DNA of 64,000 nucleotides from JADKAV01 sp037046735 (GTDB lineage Bacteria > Actinomycetota > Actinomycetes > S36-B12 > UBA10799): assembly GCA_037046735.1 (NCBI GenBank), contig JBAOHC010000027.1, positions 992,001 through 1,056,000 on the forward strand. Reading direction: 5' to 3'. The position numbers and the translations under genes are program-made. Of the stretch, positions 35,564-44,065 are shown one piece after another. The notes beneath the pieces were generated by a model, which saw only the letters and a list, made by a program, of their open reading frames with translations, was not told the origin of the DNA and made no database searches. Numbering within the stretch: position 1 is the stretch's first letter; each line of letters begins with the position of its first letter.

Positions 35564-35606
35564 TTCGTTCAGGATCGCCCCTCCCGAAGGGGCGGCTCTG
35601 AACGAA
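35564..35606. terminator. Long nested hairpin between rplO and amine oxidase
   Basis: Outer arms TTCGTTCAG / CTGAACGAA and inner arms CGCCCCT / AGGGGCG, with a 3-base mismatched bulge on each side and a 5-nt loop. Nearly symmetrical, so it may act in both directions or be a repeat element. Confidence 0.55.
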
Positions 35607-35630
35607 CGCGGCGAAACTGCGCCGAAGACA

Positions 35631-35668
35631 GCGAGGGCCGCCGGAGCCTACGCTCCAGCGGCCCTCGC
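35631..35668 (-). terminator. Terminator hairpin of the spc operon after rplO
   Basis: 17-bp arms with one mismatch (GCGAGGGCCGC... / ...GCGGCCCTCGC) and a CTAC loop, 8 nt after the rplO stop; no T-run. Together with the next hairpin it probably ends ribosomal transcription before the amine oxidase. Confidence 0.65.
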
Positions 35669-35675
35669 CACGCAC

Positions 35676-36116
35676 TTAACCGACGGTGACTGACCCGCCA
35701 GCGGCCTCGACCTTACTCGTCGCGGTCGCGGAGGCAGCATCAACGCTGACCTGCACGGCCACCGAGATGTCGCCGTTGCCCAACAACTTCACAGGCTGGT
35801 TCTTGCGCACCGCACCCTTGGCCACGAGGGTCTCCTTGGAGACCTCGCCACCCTCCGGGAACAGCGCCTGCACCTGAGCAAGGTTCACGACCTGGAAGGT
35901 CACCTTGTTGGGGCTCTTGAAGCCCTTGAGTTTGGGCAGACGCATGTGCAGCGGCGTCTGGCCACCCTCGAAGTAGGCCGGGATCTGGTTACGGGCCTTG
36001 GCACCCTTGGTGCCGCGACCAGCCGTCTTACCCTTGGAGGCCTCACCGCGGCCCTTGCGCGTCTTCGCGGTCTTGGCCCCGGGGGCCGGCCGCAGGTGAT
36101 GCACCTTGAGCGTCAT
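35676..36116 (-). CDS. rplO: 50S ribosomal protein L15
   Basis: 146 residues: LKVHHLRPAPGAKTAKTRKG, GRGTKGAKARNQIPAYFEGG and LPKLKGFKSP, then a beta-rich C-terminal domain ending in VEAAGGSVTV. Late 50S assembly protein. Overlaps rpmD by 4 nt and is followed by two hairpins instead of secY. Confidence 0.97.
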   Translation of the reverse strand: MTLKVHHLRPAPGAKTAKTRKGRGEASKGKTAGRGTKGAKARNQIPAYFEGGQTPLHMRLPKLKGFKSPNKVTFQVVNLAQVQALFPEGGEVSKETLVAKGAVRKNQPVKLLGNGDISVAVQVSVDAASATATSKVEAAGGSVTVG

Positions 36117-36298
36117 TGCTTAACCTCCTCAACCGCCACCAGATGGATGACGGTGTTGACCATGCCACGCAGTTCGGGACGGTCCTCGATCTCTACTGTC
36201 TGCCCGATCTTGCGCAGGCCCAGGGTCCGCAGGGTGGCGCGCTGGTTGGCGGTGCCACCGATGGGGGAACGGGTCTGCGTCACTTTCAGCGTCGCCAC
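36113..36298 (-). CDS. rpmD: 50S ribosomal protein L30
   Basis: 61 residues: LKVTQTRSPIGGTANQRATL, RTLGLRKIGQTVEIEDRPEL, RGMVNTVIHLVAVEE. GTG 36298 begins one base after the rpsE stop, with the longer frame rejected because it lies inside rpsE. Confidence 0.95.
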   Translation of the reverse strand: MATLKVTQTRSPIGGTANQRATLRTLGLRKIGQTVEIEDRPELRGMVNTVIHLVAVEEVKQ

Positions 36299-36299
36299 C

Positions 36300-36875
36300 T
36301 CAGGCCCCCTGTCCTGCGGCTTGGGCACGCAGCAGAGCGGCCGGAGCGACATCCTCGAGGGGCAGACCACGGCGGGCTGCCACCTGCTCGGGACGCTCCA
36401 GCTCCTGCAAAGCCTTTACCGTGGCCCGCACGATGTTCAGAGCGTTGTCCGAACCCAGTGACTTGCTCAGCACGTCATGCACACCAGCGCACTCCAGCAC
36501 GGCGCGCACCGGGCCACCGGCGATGACACCGGTACCCGGCGACGCCGGACGCAGCAGCACCACACCGGCTGAGTCCTCACCCACGATGGGGTGAGGAATC
36601 GTGCCCTGGATGCGCGGCACCTTGAAGAAGTGCTTCTTGGCCTCTTCGACACCCTTGGCGATCGCCGCGGGCACCTCCTTGGCCTTGCCGTAGCCGACAC
36701 CCACCATGCCGTCGCCGTCACCGACGACCACCAGTGCGGTGAAGCTGAACCGACGGCCACCCTTGACGACCTTGGCGACGCGGTTGATGTTCACCACCCG
36801 CTCGATGTACTGCGACTTCTCGGCGTTGCGACCACCATCACGGCGGTCCCGGCCGGAACGATTCTGATTCGACAT
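36300..36875 (-). CDS. rpsE: 30S ribosomal protein S5
   Basis: 191 residues: Arg/Asn-rich start (SNQNRSGRDRRDGGRN), ERVVNINRVAKVVKGGRRFS in the double-stranded RNA-binding domain, GYGKAKEVPAAIAKGVEEAK and the S5 C-domain GGPVRAVLECAGVHDVLSKS. ATG 36875 is set by AGGAGA upstream. Contributes to decoding fidelity and helicase activity. Confidence 0.97.
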   Translation of the reverse strand: MSNQNRSGRDRRDGGRNAEKSQYIERVVNINRVAKVVKGGRRFSFTALVVVGDGDGMVGVGYGKAKEVPAAIAKGVEEAKKHFFKVPRIQGTIPHPIVGEDSAGVVLLRPASPGTGVIAGGPVRAVLECAGVHDVLSKSLGSDNALNIVRATVKALQELERPEQVAARRGLPLEDVAPAALLRAQAAGQGA

Positions 36876-36882
36876 GTCTCTC

Positions 36883-37266
36883 CTAGAACTCCAGGCCGGC
36901 TTCGCGGGCACCGTCGGCGACTGCGGCGATCCGGCCGTGGTAGCGGTAACCACCCCGGTCGAAGACCACCTGGGTCACCCCGGCGGCTTTGGCACGATCA
37001 CCCAGCAACTTGCCGACGGTCGTGGCCTTGGCGCTCTTGTCCCCGTCAGCGGACCGCACATCGGACTCCATCGTGGAGGCCGAGGCGAGGGTCTTGCCCA
37101 CCGTGTCGTCGACGATCTGCGCCTCGACGTGGCGGGTGGATCGGAAGACCACCAGACGGGGCCGCTCGGCAGTACCGACGACCTTCTTGCGGACCCTGGA
37201 GTGCCGGCGACTGCGCGACACCGATCGGGCCGAACCCGAACCGAGTTTGGTGACAACGTTACTCAT
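36883..37266 (-). CDS. rplR: 50S ribosomal protein L18
   Basis: 127 residues: SRRHSRVRKKVVGTAERPRL, VFRSTRHVEAQIVDDTVGKT, GYRYHGRIAAVADGAREAGL. Binds 5S rRNA with L5 in the central protuberance. Start overlaps the rplF stop by one base. Confidence 0.97.
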   Translation of the reverse strand: MSNVVTKLGSGSARSVSRSRRHSRVRKKVVGTAERPRLVVFRSTRHVEAQIVDDTVGKTLASASTMESDVRSADGDKSAKATTVGKLLGDRAKAAGVTQVVFDRGGYRYHGRIAAVADGAREAGLEF

Positions 37267-37805
37267 TACTTACCTGCCTTCCCGGCCTTGCGGCGGATGA
37301 CCTCGCCGGAGTACCGGATGCCTTTGGCCTTGTACGGGTCGGGCTTGCGCAGTTTGCGAATGTTCGCAGCCACCTCGCCGACCAACTGCTTGTCGATCCC
37401 CGAGACCGTGAACTTGGTCGGGCCCTCGACGGTGAACGTGATGCCTTCCGGCGCATCCACCTGTACCGGGTGGCTGAATCCGAGGGAGAACTCCAGGCCC
37501 TGCCCCTTGGGCACAACGCGGTAACCGGTACCGGTGATCTCCAGGTTCTTGCTGTACCCCTCGGTGACGCCGACCACCATGTTGGCGATCAGGGTGCGGC
37601 TCAGGCCGTGCAGGCTCTTGCTCACCCGCTCGTCGTTGGGTCGGGCGACCTCGATCTCGCCGGCGTCGTTGCGACCCACGGTGATCGGCTCGCTGACAAC
37701 GAGGTTCGAGGACCCCTTGGGGCCCTTGACGGTCACCGTCTGGCCGTCGATGTCCACGGTGACGCCCGCAGGCACCGGAATGGGATTCTTGCCAATACGC
37801 GACAT
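37266..37805 (-). CDS. rplF: 50S ribosomal protein L6
   Basis: 179 residues: SRIGKNPIPVPAGVTVDIDG, GLSRTLIANMVVGVTEGYSK, and the C-terminal signature PDPYKAKGIRYSGEVIRRKA. Located near the factor-binding site of the 50S subunit. Confidence 0.98.
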   Translation of the reverse strand: MSRIGKNPIPVPAGVTVDIDGQTVTVKGPKGSSNLVVSEPITVGRNDAGEIEVARPNDERVSKSLHGLSRTLIANMVVGVTEGYSKNLEITGTGYRVVPKGQGLEFSLGFSHPVQVDAPEGITFTVEGPTKFTVSGIDKQLVGEVAANIRKLRKPDPYKAKGIRYSGEVIRRKAGKAGK

Positions 37806-37814
37806 GGGAGCCCC

Positions 37815-38213
37815 TTACCAGACGTAGGCGAGGACTTCCCCACCTACGCCTTTCTGCTCGGCCTGCCGGTCGGTCAGCAGACCGGACGACGTGGAGATGA
37901 TGGCGATGCCCAGTCCACCGAGCACCCGGGGCATGGCCCCACGCTTGGCGTACACGCGCAGACCGGGCTTGCTGACCCGGCGTACTCCGGAGATGGAGCG
38001 TTCGCGGTTGGGACCGTACTTGAGGTCCACGATGAGGGTGCGGCCAACCGTGGCGTCCTCGGTGCGTACGCCAGCGACGTAGCCCTCAGACTTCAGGATG
38101 TTGGCGATCCCCTCTTTGATCTTGGAGTGCGGCATCGCCACTTCGTCGTGGTGCGCCGCACTGGCGTTGCGCAGACGCGTCAACATGTCTGCGATTGGGT
38201 CGGTCATGCTCAT
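37815..38213 (-). CDS. rpsH: 30S ribosomal protein S8
   Basis: 132 residues: MTDPIADMLTRLRNASAAHH, MPHSKIKEGIANILKSEGYV, and the C-terminal GLGIAIISTSSGLLTDRQAE. Central-domain 30S assembly protein; a known regulator of the spc operon in E. coli. Confidence 0.98.
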   Translation of the reverse strand: MSMTDPIADMLTRLRNASAAHHDEVAMPHSKIKEGIANILKSEGYVAGVRTEDATVGRTLIVDLKYGPNRERSISGVRRVSKPGLRVYAKRGAMPRVLGGLGIAIISTSSGLLTDRQAEQKGVGGEVLAYVW

Positions 38214-38278
38214 TGGCTGTGTCTACTTTCTCGCCGTGGTTTCCGCTGTGGGACCTGCGGCGCTGGGGCTGGGGAGGG

Positions 38279-38464
38279 TTACCAGGAGCTCTTGGTGACG
38301 CCGGGCAGTTCGCCGCGGTGAGCCATCTCGCGCACGCAGATCCGGCACAGGCCGAACTTGCGGTACACCGAGTGCGGCCGGCCGCAGCGGGTGCAGCGGG
38401 TGTAGCCGCGCACCTTGAACTTCGGCTTCTTCTGCGACTTCTCGATCAGTGCCTTCTTGGCCAT
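38279..38464 (-). CDS. rpsN: 30S ribosomal protein S14, zinc-binding type Z
   Basis: 61 residues with the zinc ribbon CTRCGRPHSVYRKFGLCRIC (two CxxC pairs), the short zinc-dependent S14. Start MAKKALIEKS at ATG 38464; longer frame runs into rplE and is rejected. A zinc-independent paralogue is not in this window. Confidence 0.97.
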   Translation of the reverse strand: MAKKALIEKSQKKPKFKVRGYTRCTRCGRPHSVYRKFGLCRICVREMAHRGELPGVTKSSW

Positions 38465-38465
38465 G

Positions 38466-39029
38466 TCAGTTCTCCTTGAAGGGCATACCGAGCAGCTTGA
38501 GCAGGGCACGCCCACCCTCGTCGTCGGTTGCGGTGGTCACGATGGTCACGTCCATACCCCGGGCGCGGTCGACCTTGTCGGGGTCCACCTCGGGGAACAT
38601 GACCTGCTCGGTGAGGCCGAACGTGTAGTTGCCGCGGCCGTCGAACTGCTTGGGCGACAGCCCTCGGAAGTCACGGATACGGGGCAGGGCCACCGACATC
38701 AGCCGGTCCAGGAACTCCCACATCCGATCGCCACGCAGCGTGGTGTGGGCACCGATCGGCTGCCCTTCGCGCAGCTTGAACTGCGCGATGGACTTGCGAG
38801 CACGGGTGACCTGCGGCTTCTGGCCCGTGATCGTGGCCAGGTCGCGCACGGCGCCGTCGATCAGCTTGCTGTCGCGCGCGGCATCGCCCACGCCCATGTT
38901 GACCACGACCTTGGTGACGGTCGGGACCTGCATGACATTGGCCAGACCGAGCTGCTCCTTGAGCTGCCCCTTGATCTCGTCGTGGTAGCGCGCTTTGAGT
39001 CGCGGCGCACTGCTGGTGGTCGTCGTCAT
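38466..39029 (-). CDS. rplE: 50S ribosomal protein L5
   Basis: 187 residues: RLKARYHDEIKGQLKEQLGL, TKVVVNMGVGDAARDSKLID, TLRGDRMWEFLDRLMSVALP, MDVTIVTTATDDEGGRALLK. Binds 5S rRNA and P-site tRNA. Overlaps rplX (ATGA). Confidence 0.98.
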   Translation of the reverse strand: MTTTTSSAPRLKARYHDEIKGQLKEQLGLANVMQVPTVTKVVVNMGVGDAARDSKLIDGAVRDLATITGQKPQVTRARKSIAQFKLREGQPIGAHTTLRGDRMWEFLDRLMSVALPRIRDFRGLSPKQFDGRGNYTFGLTEQVMFPEVDPDKVDRARGMDVTIVTTATDDEGGRALLKLLGMPFKEN

Positions 39030-39385
39030 TCGATGTCCTTACCTGTCCGGCGGGCCACTCGCACCCGCCGCGTGCTGTCATACGTCGTGCCGTCCGCGCG
39101 CCGCTTCTCGACGCTCTCGCGCCGCGAGCCCACCCGGGTGGCCTTGCCGTCCTCGACCAGCATCACGTTGGAGATGTGAATGGGAGCCTCGGTGTGGACC
39201 AGACCGCCGGTCTTGGCACCGCGATCGCCCTGGCCAACCTTCTCGTGCTTGACGACGCGGTTGACGCCCTCGACGATCACGCGCTGCTTGGCGGGGTCGA
39301 CGATCAGCACTTTGCCGGTCGTGCCCTTGTCCTTGCCGGCGATGACCTGCACGGTGTCACCCTTGCGAATCTTCACGCCTGCCAT
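39026..39385 (-). CDS. rplX: 50S ribosomal protein L24
   Basis: 119 residues: KIRKGDTVQVIAGKDKGTTG (KOW motif), RVIVEGVNRVVKHEKVGQGD and a basic tail RRVRVARRTGKD. Initiates 50S assembly. ATG 39385 overlaps the rplN stop (TGATG). Confidence 0.97.
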   Translation of the reverse strand: MAGVKIRKGDTVQVIAGKDKGTTGKVLIVDPAKQRVIVEGVNRVVKHEKVGQGDRGAKTGGLVHTEAPIHISNVMLVEDGKATRVGSRRESVEKRRADGTTYDSTRRVRVARRTGKDIE

Positions 39386-39753
39386 CACAGCACCTCCGGA
39401 GCCAGCGAGATGATCTTCATGAACTTCTTGTCGCGCAGTTCGCGGCCCACCGGCCCGAAGATCCGGGTTCCACGTGGCTCGCCATCACCCTTGAGGATGA
39501 CCGCAGCGTTCTCGTCGAAGCGGATGTAGGAACCATCCGGGCGACGCTTCTGCTTCTTCGTGCGCACGACGACGGCCTTGACGACCTCGCCCTTCTTGGC
39601 CGAACCGCCGGGAATCGCATCCTTGACGGTGGCCACAATGACGTCGCCGATGCCCGCGTAGCGACGGCCGGAGCCGCCCAACACGCGGATGCACAGCAAC
39701 TCCTTGGCGCCGGTGTTGTCGGCGACCCGAAGTCGGGACTCTTGCTGAATCAT
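39385..39753 (-). CDS. rplN: 50S ribosomal protein L14
   Basis: 122 residues: MIQQESRLRVADNTGAKELL, VRTKKQKRRPDGSYIRFDEN, GTRIFGPVGRELRDKKFMKI. Intersubunit bridge protein, highly conserved and full length. Confidence 0.98.
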   Translation of the reverse strand: MIQQESRLRVADNTGAKELLCIRVLGGSGRRYAGIGDVIVATVKDAIPGGSAKKGEVVKAVVVRTKKQKRRPDGSYIRFDENAAVILKGDGEPRGTRIFGPVGRELRDKKFMKIISLAPEVL

Positions 39754-39756
39754 CGG

Positions 39757-40029
39757 TTACTTCGCCTTCTCAAGGACCTGCACGACGCGCCACCGCTTAG
39801 TGGCGGAGGTCGGGCGGGTCTCCATCAGCTCGACGCGGTCGCCCACGCCACACTCGTTGTTCTCGTCATGGGCCTTCAACCGGCTGGTACGCCGGACGAC
39901 CTTGCCGTACAGGGGGTGCTTGAACCTGTCCTCCACGGCGACCACGACGGTCTTGTCCATCTTGTCGCTGACCACCAGACCCTCACGAACCTTGCGGGGT
40001 TCGCGGGGCGCGGCTGCTTGCTCACTCAT
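39757..40029 (-). CDS. rpsQ: 30S ribosomal protein S17
   Basis: 90 residues, OB fold: REGLVVSDKMDKTVVVAVED, HPLYGKVVRRTSRLKAHDEN, RVELMETRPTSATKRWRVV. Primary 16S-binding protein of the 5' domain. Confidence 0.98.
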   Translation of the reverse strand: MSEQAAAPREPRKVREGLVVSDKMDKTVVVAVEDRFKHPLYGKVVRRTSRLKAHDENNECGVGDRVELMETRPTSATKRWRVVQVLEKAK

Positions 40030-40250
40030 GCCATGACCTCGTCACTTGTAATACCCAGCTCGCGCTCACGCAGAACCGTGTAGATGCGAGCGATGTCCTT
40101 CTTGACGGCGCGCAGCCGACCATGATTCTCCAACTGTCCGGTGGCGGACTGGAAACGGAGGTTGAACAGCTCCTCCTTGCCCTCCTTCAGACGCGACACC
40201 AGATCCTCATCGGTGAGCTGGCGCAACTCTTCTGTCTTCGGTGCTGGCAT
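40026..40250 (-). CDS. rpmC: 50S ribosomal protein L29
   Basis: 74 residues: ELRQLTDEDLVSRLKEGKEE, LFNLRFQSATGQLENHGRLR, VKKDIARIYTVLRERELG. Two-helix protein at the polypeptide exit. Overlaps both neighbours (rplP stop by one base, rpsQ start by four). Confidence 0.98.
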   Translation of the reverse strand: MPAPKTEELRQLTDEDLVSRLKEGKEELFNLRFQSATGQLENHGRLRAVKKDIARIYTVLRERELGITSDEVMA

Positions 40251-40669
40251 CAGTCCTCACTTACCTCGCGCCGCACGATCCGGCACTTCATCGGCAGCTT
40301 GTGGGCTGCGCGCTGCAGTGCTTCCTGTGCGGTGTGCTCGTTGGGGTAGGTCAACTCGAACATGACCCGCCCCGGCTTGACGTTGGCGACCCACCACTCG
40401 GGCGAGCCCTTGCCGGAACCCATGCGGGTCTCTGCCGGCTTCTTGGTCAGCGGACGGTCCGGGTAGATGTTGATCCAGACCTTGCCGCCACGCTTGATGT
40501 GGCGGGTCATCGCGATACGGGCCGCCTCGATCTGACGGTTCGTCACGTAGGCCGGCTCCAGGGCTTGCAGGCCCCAGTCACCGAAGGCGACCTTGGTGCC
40601 GCCCTTGGCCATACCGGACCGCTTCGGGTGGTGCTGCTTGCGGTGCTTCACTCTGCGCGGAATCAACAT
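40250..40669 (-). CDS. rplP: 50S ribosomal protein L16
   Basis: 139 residues: MLIPRRVKHRKQHHPKRSGM, AYVTNRQIEAARIAMTRHIK, KPAETRMGSGKGSPEWWVAN, with the arginine whose hydroxylation is known in some bacteria in this loop. Needed for the peptidyl-transferase centre. ATG 40669 chosen over in-frame codons inside rpsC. Confidence 0.97.
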   Translation of the reverse strand: MLIPRRVKHRKQHHPKRSGMAKGGTKVAFGDWGLQALEPAYVTNRQIEAARIAMTRHIKRGGKVWINIYPDRPLTKKPAETRMGSGKGSPEWWVANVKPGRVMFELTYPNEHTAQEALQRAAHKLPMKCRIVRREVSED

Positions 40670-40670
40670 C

Positions 40671-41519
40671 TCAGGCCTCCGTCGCTGCCGGTGCGGTGGC
40701 GGGGGCCTCCGCAGGAGCTGCCTGAGCTGGTGCGGTCTCCCGCTCGGTGTTGCGCTGACCACGATCGCCGCCGCGGTCGCCACGGTCGCCACGACCACGG
40801 CCGCCATCACGACGACCCCGGCCCGGCGAACCGGAGCGCTGCAGGCGGGCCTGCCGCTGCTGTTCGCGCTCGGTGCGGTCGGTCGAGACCTCGCCGTGGT
40901 AGATCCAGACCTTCACACCGATCCGGCCGAAGGTGGTGCGGGCCTCGTAGAACCCGAAGTCGATGTCCGCACGTAGCGTATGCAGCGGAACCCGGCCTTC
41001 GCGGTAGAACTCGGTGCGGCTCATCTCCGCACCGCCAAGGCGGCCGCCGACCTGCACCCGGATGCCCTGGGCACCGGCGCGCTGGGCCGACTGCATTCCC
41101 TTGCGCATAGCGCGGCGGAACGAGACACGGCTGGACAACTGCTCGGCGATACCCTGCGCGACCAGTTGGGCGTCGACCTCGGGGTTCTTCACCTCGAGGA
41201 TGTTCAACTGCACCTGCTTGCCGGACAGCTTCTCCAGCTCAGCGCGCAGCCGCTCCGCCTCGGCACCCTTACGACCGATGACGATGCCCGGACGGGCAGT
41301 GTGGATGTAGATGATCACCCGGTCACGGGTGCGCTCGATCTCCACCTTGGAGATCCCAGCACGCTCCATGCCCTCGCTGAGCAGCCGGCGGATCTTGACG
41401 TCCTCGGCCACGTAGTCGGCATAGCGCTGCCCGGGTTTGGTGCTGTCGGTGAACCAGCGGGTCACGTACTCACTCGTGACGCCGAGCCGGAACCCGTGCG
41501 GGTGGACTTTTTGACCCAC
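40671..41519 (-). CDS. rpsC: 30S ribosomal protein S3 with Arg/Gly-rich and Ala/Pro tail
   Basis: 282 residues. Canonical S3 to about residue 215: GQKVHPHGFRLGVTSEYVTR, KH domain IVIGRKGAEAERLRAELEKL, GRLGGAEMSRTEFYREGRVP. Beyond it a low-complexity tail of RGD/RGG-like repeats (GRGRGDRGDRGGDRG) and an Ala/Pro end. Tails of this kind are frequent in actinobacterial S3 and may contact RNA (inference). Confidence 0.97.
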   Translation of the reverse strand: MGQKVHPHGFRLGVTSEYVTRWFTDSTKPGQRYADYVAEDVKIRRLLSEGMERAGISKVEIERTRDRVIIYIHTARPGIVIGRKGAEAERLRAELEKLSGKQVQLNILEVKNPEVDAQLVAQGIAEQLSSRVSFRRAMRKGMQSAQRAGAQGIRVQVGGRLGGAEMSRTEFYREGRVPLHTLRADIDFGFYEARTTFGRIGVKVWIYHGEVSTDRTEREQQRQARLQRSGSPGRGRRDGGRGRGDRGDRGGDRGQRNTERETAPAQAAPAEAPATAPAATEA

Positions 41520-41524
41520 CTAAC

Positions 41525-41884
41525 TCACCCCTTTCCTTCGGTCGCTGCCGCTGTGCGCGACGCTACGACCACTGTGATGTGACTGGTCCGCTTCCGAATC
41601 CGGTTCGCCGAACCGCGTGCCCGGGGGCGGAAGCGCTTCATGGTCGGACCTTCATCGACGTAGACCTCGGAGACGAACAGGTCGTTCGCATCCAAGTCGT
41701 GGTTGTTGGTGGCGTTGGCGATGGCGCTGTCAAGCACCTTGCCCACTGGCTCACTGGCGGCCTGCGGAGCGAACTGCAGAATCGCCTGTGCTTCGGCGGT
41801 GGGCAGACCCCTGATGAGGTCCACCACCCGACGCGCCTTCATGGGCGTGACGCGCACAAATCGCGCACGGGCCCTGGCTTCCAT
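41525..41884 (-). CDS. rplV: 50S ribosomal protein L22
   Basis: 119 residues: RFVRVTPMKARRVVDLIRGL, NATNNHDLDANDLFVSEVYV, KRFRPRARGSANRIRKRTSH (the exit-tunnel loop). Macrolide-tunnel protein, standard length. Confidence 0.98.
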   Translation of the reverse strand: MEARARARFVRVTPMKARRVVDLIRGLPTAEAQAILQFAPQAASEPVGKVLDSAIANATNNHDLDANDLFVSEVYVDEGPTMKRFRPRARGSANRIRKRTSHITVVVASRTAAATEGKG

Positions 41885-41922
41885 CGCTATCCCTGCCTTC
41901 TTCTCAAATCGATTCTGTGTTC

Positions 41923-42207
41923 TTACCGGCCGCGCTTGGCTTTGCGGTCGTCCTTGACGTGACCCCGGAAGGTACGCGTCGGGGCGAACTCGCCGAGCTT
42001 GTGACCGACCATGTTCTCGGTGATGAACACGGGAACGTGCTTGCGGCCGTCGTGGACGGCGATCGTGTGGCCCAGCATCGCCGGGACGATCATGGATCGG
42101 CGCGACCAGGTCTTGATGACGGCCTTGCTGCCCTTATCGTTCTGCACATCCACCTTCTTCATGAGGTGGGTGTCGACGAAGGGACCCTTCTTCAAACTGC
42201 GTGGCAT
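41923..42207 (-). CDS. rpsS: 30S ribosomal protein S19
   Basis: 94 residues: PRSLKKGPFVDTHLMKKVDV, KTWSRRSMIVPAMLGHTIAV, FITENMVGHKLGEFAPTRTF. Head protein contacting S13. Confidence 0.98.
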   Translation of the reverse strand: MPRSLKKGPFVDTHLMKKVDVQNDKGSKAVIKTWSRRSMIVPAMLGHTIAVHDGRKHVPVFITENMVGHKLGEFAPTRTFRGHVKDDRKAKRGR

Positions 42208-42219
42208 CTTCTAGTTCCC

Positions 42220-43056
42220 TCAGCGCTTCTTGCCGGCCTTGCGGCGACGGACGATGAACTTGTCGCTCGGCTTCTTCTTCGACCGGGTGCGACCCTCCGG
42301 CTTCCCGTTCGGGTTCACCGGGTGGCGACCACCGGACGTCTTGCCCTCGCCACCACCATGCGGGTGGTCGACCGGGTTCATCGCCACACCGCGCACGGTC
42401 GGGCGCTTGCCCTTCCAGCGGTTGCGGCCGGCTTTGCCCCAGTTGATGTTCGACTGTTCGGAGTTACCGACCTGGCCGACCGTGGCCCGGCAGCGAAGAT
42501 CCACGTTGCGGATCTCACCGGACGGCATACGCAACTGGGCGTACGGCCCATCCTTGGCCACGAGCTGCACGCTCGAGCCGGCCGACCGGGCGATCTTCGC
42601 ACCGCCGCCGGGGCGCAGTTCCACAGCGTGGATGACCGTACCCGTCGGGATGTAGCGCAGCGGCATGTTGTTGCCCGGCTTGATGTCGGCGCCCTGTCCG
42701 GTCTCGATCCGGTCACCCTGTTGAAGGTTGTGCGGAGCGAGGATGTAGCGCTTCTCCCCATCTGCGTAGTGCAGCAGGGCGATGCGGCTGGTCCGGTTGG
42801 GGTCGTACTCGATCTGCGCGACCTTGGCCGGCACGCCGTCCTTGTCCGCGCGCCGGAAGTCGATGACCCGGTAGGCCCGCTTGTGCCCACCACCTTGATG
42901 ACGGGTGGTGATGCGACCGGAGTTGTTGCGCCCACCCTTCTTCGGCAGCGGCTTCACCAGGGACTTCTCCGGGGTGGAGCGGGTCACCTCGACGAAGTCG
43001 GCGACACTCGAGCCACGGCGGGCTGGAGTCGTCGGCTTGTACTTTCGAATTCCCAT
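42220..43056 (-). CDS. rplB: 50S ribosomal protein L2
   Basis: 278 residues: GRNNSGRITTRHQGGGHKRA, YRVIDFRRADKDGVPAKVAQ, and the essential RGVAMNPVDHPHGGGEGKTS loop with the histidine implicated in peptidyl transfer. Ends in a basic tail (FIVRRRKAGKKR). Confidence 0.98.
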   Translation of the reverse strand: MGIRKYKPTTPARRGSSVADFVEVTRSTPEKSLVKPLPKKGGRNNSGRITTRHQGGGHKRAYRVIDFRRADKDGVPAKVAQIEYDPNRTSRIALLHYADGEKRYILAPHNLQQGDRIETGQGADIKPGNNMPLRYIPTGTVIHAVELRPGGGAKIARSAGSSVQLVAKDGPYAQLRMPSGEIRNVDLRCRATVGQVGNSEQSNINWGKAGRNRWKGKRPTVRGVAMNPVDHPHGGGEGKTSGGRHPVNPNGKPEGRTRSKKKPSDKFIVRRRKAGKKR

Positions 43057-43066
43057 GTCGTATCCC

Positions 43067-43366
43067 TCAGCTCACCGGTCCGCCGAAGATGTCGATGCGA
43101 TCACCCTGCGCAACGGTGACCACAGCACGCTTGCTGCTGGCCCGCTGGCCGAAGCCGGAGCGGGTGCGCACGCGCTTGCCCGCCCGGTTGAGGGTGTTCA
43201 CACCGGTCACCTTCACGCCGAAGACCTTTTCGACGGCGATCTTGATCTCGGTCTTGTTGGCGTCCGGCCGGACCAGGAAGGTGTACTTGTTCTCGTCGAG
43301 CAGTCCGTAGGACTTCTCCGAGATCACCGGTCCCAGCAGGACGTCGCGGTAGTCAGCGATCCTCAT
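43067..43366 (-). CDS. rplW: 50S ribosomal protein L23
   Basis: 99 residues: DYRDVLLGPVISEKSYGLLD, NKYTFLVRPDANKTEIKIAV, EKVFGVKVTGVNTLNRAGKR. Docking site for trigger factor and SRP at the tunnel exit. Overlaps rplD by 4 nt. Confidence 0.98.
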   Translation of the reverse strand: MRIADYRDVLLGPVISEKSYGLLDENKYTFLVRPDANKTEIKIAVEKVFGVKVTGVNTLNRAGKRVRTRSGFGQRASSKRAVVTVAQGDRIDIFGGPVS

Positions 43367-44064
43367 GCGGACTCCTCCTCGGTCTCATTCGCGGCCGACG
43401 CCTCGGTCGAGGTGGCGGTCGCCTTGGCAGACGCGCCGCTGCGGGGTCCGGCCAGGAACGCGCTCAGCGCGCCCTCGGTGAAGACCACGTCGTCGTTGAC
43501 CAGCACGTCGTAGGTGTTCAGTTGGTCCGGGGCCAGCAGGTGCACCTCGGGAACGTTGCGCAGCGACTTCCAGGTGAGCTCGTCGGTGCGCTCGGCAACG
43601 AGCAGCACCGCCGGCGCCATCGTCACGGCGCGCAGGGCACTCAGTGCGGACTTCGTCGACGGCGCCTGGCCCTCGACGATTGCAGCCATCACATGCACAC
43701 GCTGCGCGCGCGCCCGGTCGGACAGTGCCGAGCGCAGGGCTGCGGCCTTCATCTTCTTGGGCGTCTTCTGCACGTAGCTGCGCGGCGTGGGGCCATGTAC
43801 GGTCCCACCGCCGGCGAACTGCGGTGCCCGGGTGGAGCCTTGGCGGGCACGGCCGGTGCCCTTCTGGCGGTACGGCTTGCGACCGCCACCGGCGACCTCG
43901 GCCCGCGTCTTGGTCTTGTGCGTGCCCTGCCGGGCCGCGGCGAGCTGCGCCACGACCACCTGGTGGATCAACGGCACGTTGATCGGCACGTTGAAGACCT
44001 CGGCGGGCAGATCGATCGTCCCGGCGGCGTCGCCGGACGGGCTCTTGATGTCGATGGATGTCAT
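43363..44064 (-). CDS. rplD: 50S ribosomal protein L4
   Basis: 233 residues: HQVVVAQLAAARQGTHKTKT, GGGRKPYRQKGTGRARQGST (tunnel loop) and NTYDVLVNDDVVFTEGAL. The C-terminus carries a short Ala/Ser/Glu-rich tail. ATG 44064 starts one base after the rplC stop. In E. coli L4 represses the S10 operon. Confidence 0.97.
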   Translation of the reverse strand: MTSIDIKSPSGDAAGTIDLPAEVFNVPINVPLIHQVVVAQLAAARQGTHKTKTRAEVAGGGRKPYRQKGTGRARQGSTRAPQFAGGGTVHGPTPRSYVQKTPKKMKAAALRSALSDRARAQRVHVMAAIVEGQAPSTKSALSALRAVTMAPAVLLVAERTDELTWKSLRNVPEVHLLAPDQLNTYDVLVNDDVVFTEGALSAFLAGPRSGASAKATATSTEASAANETEEESA

Positions 44065-44065
44065 G

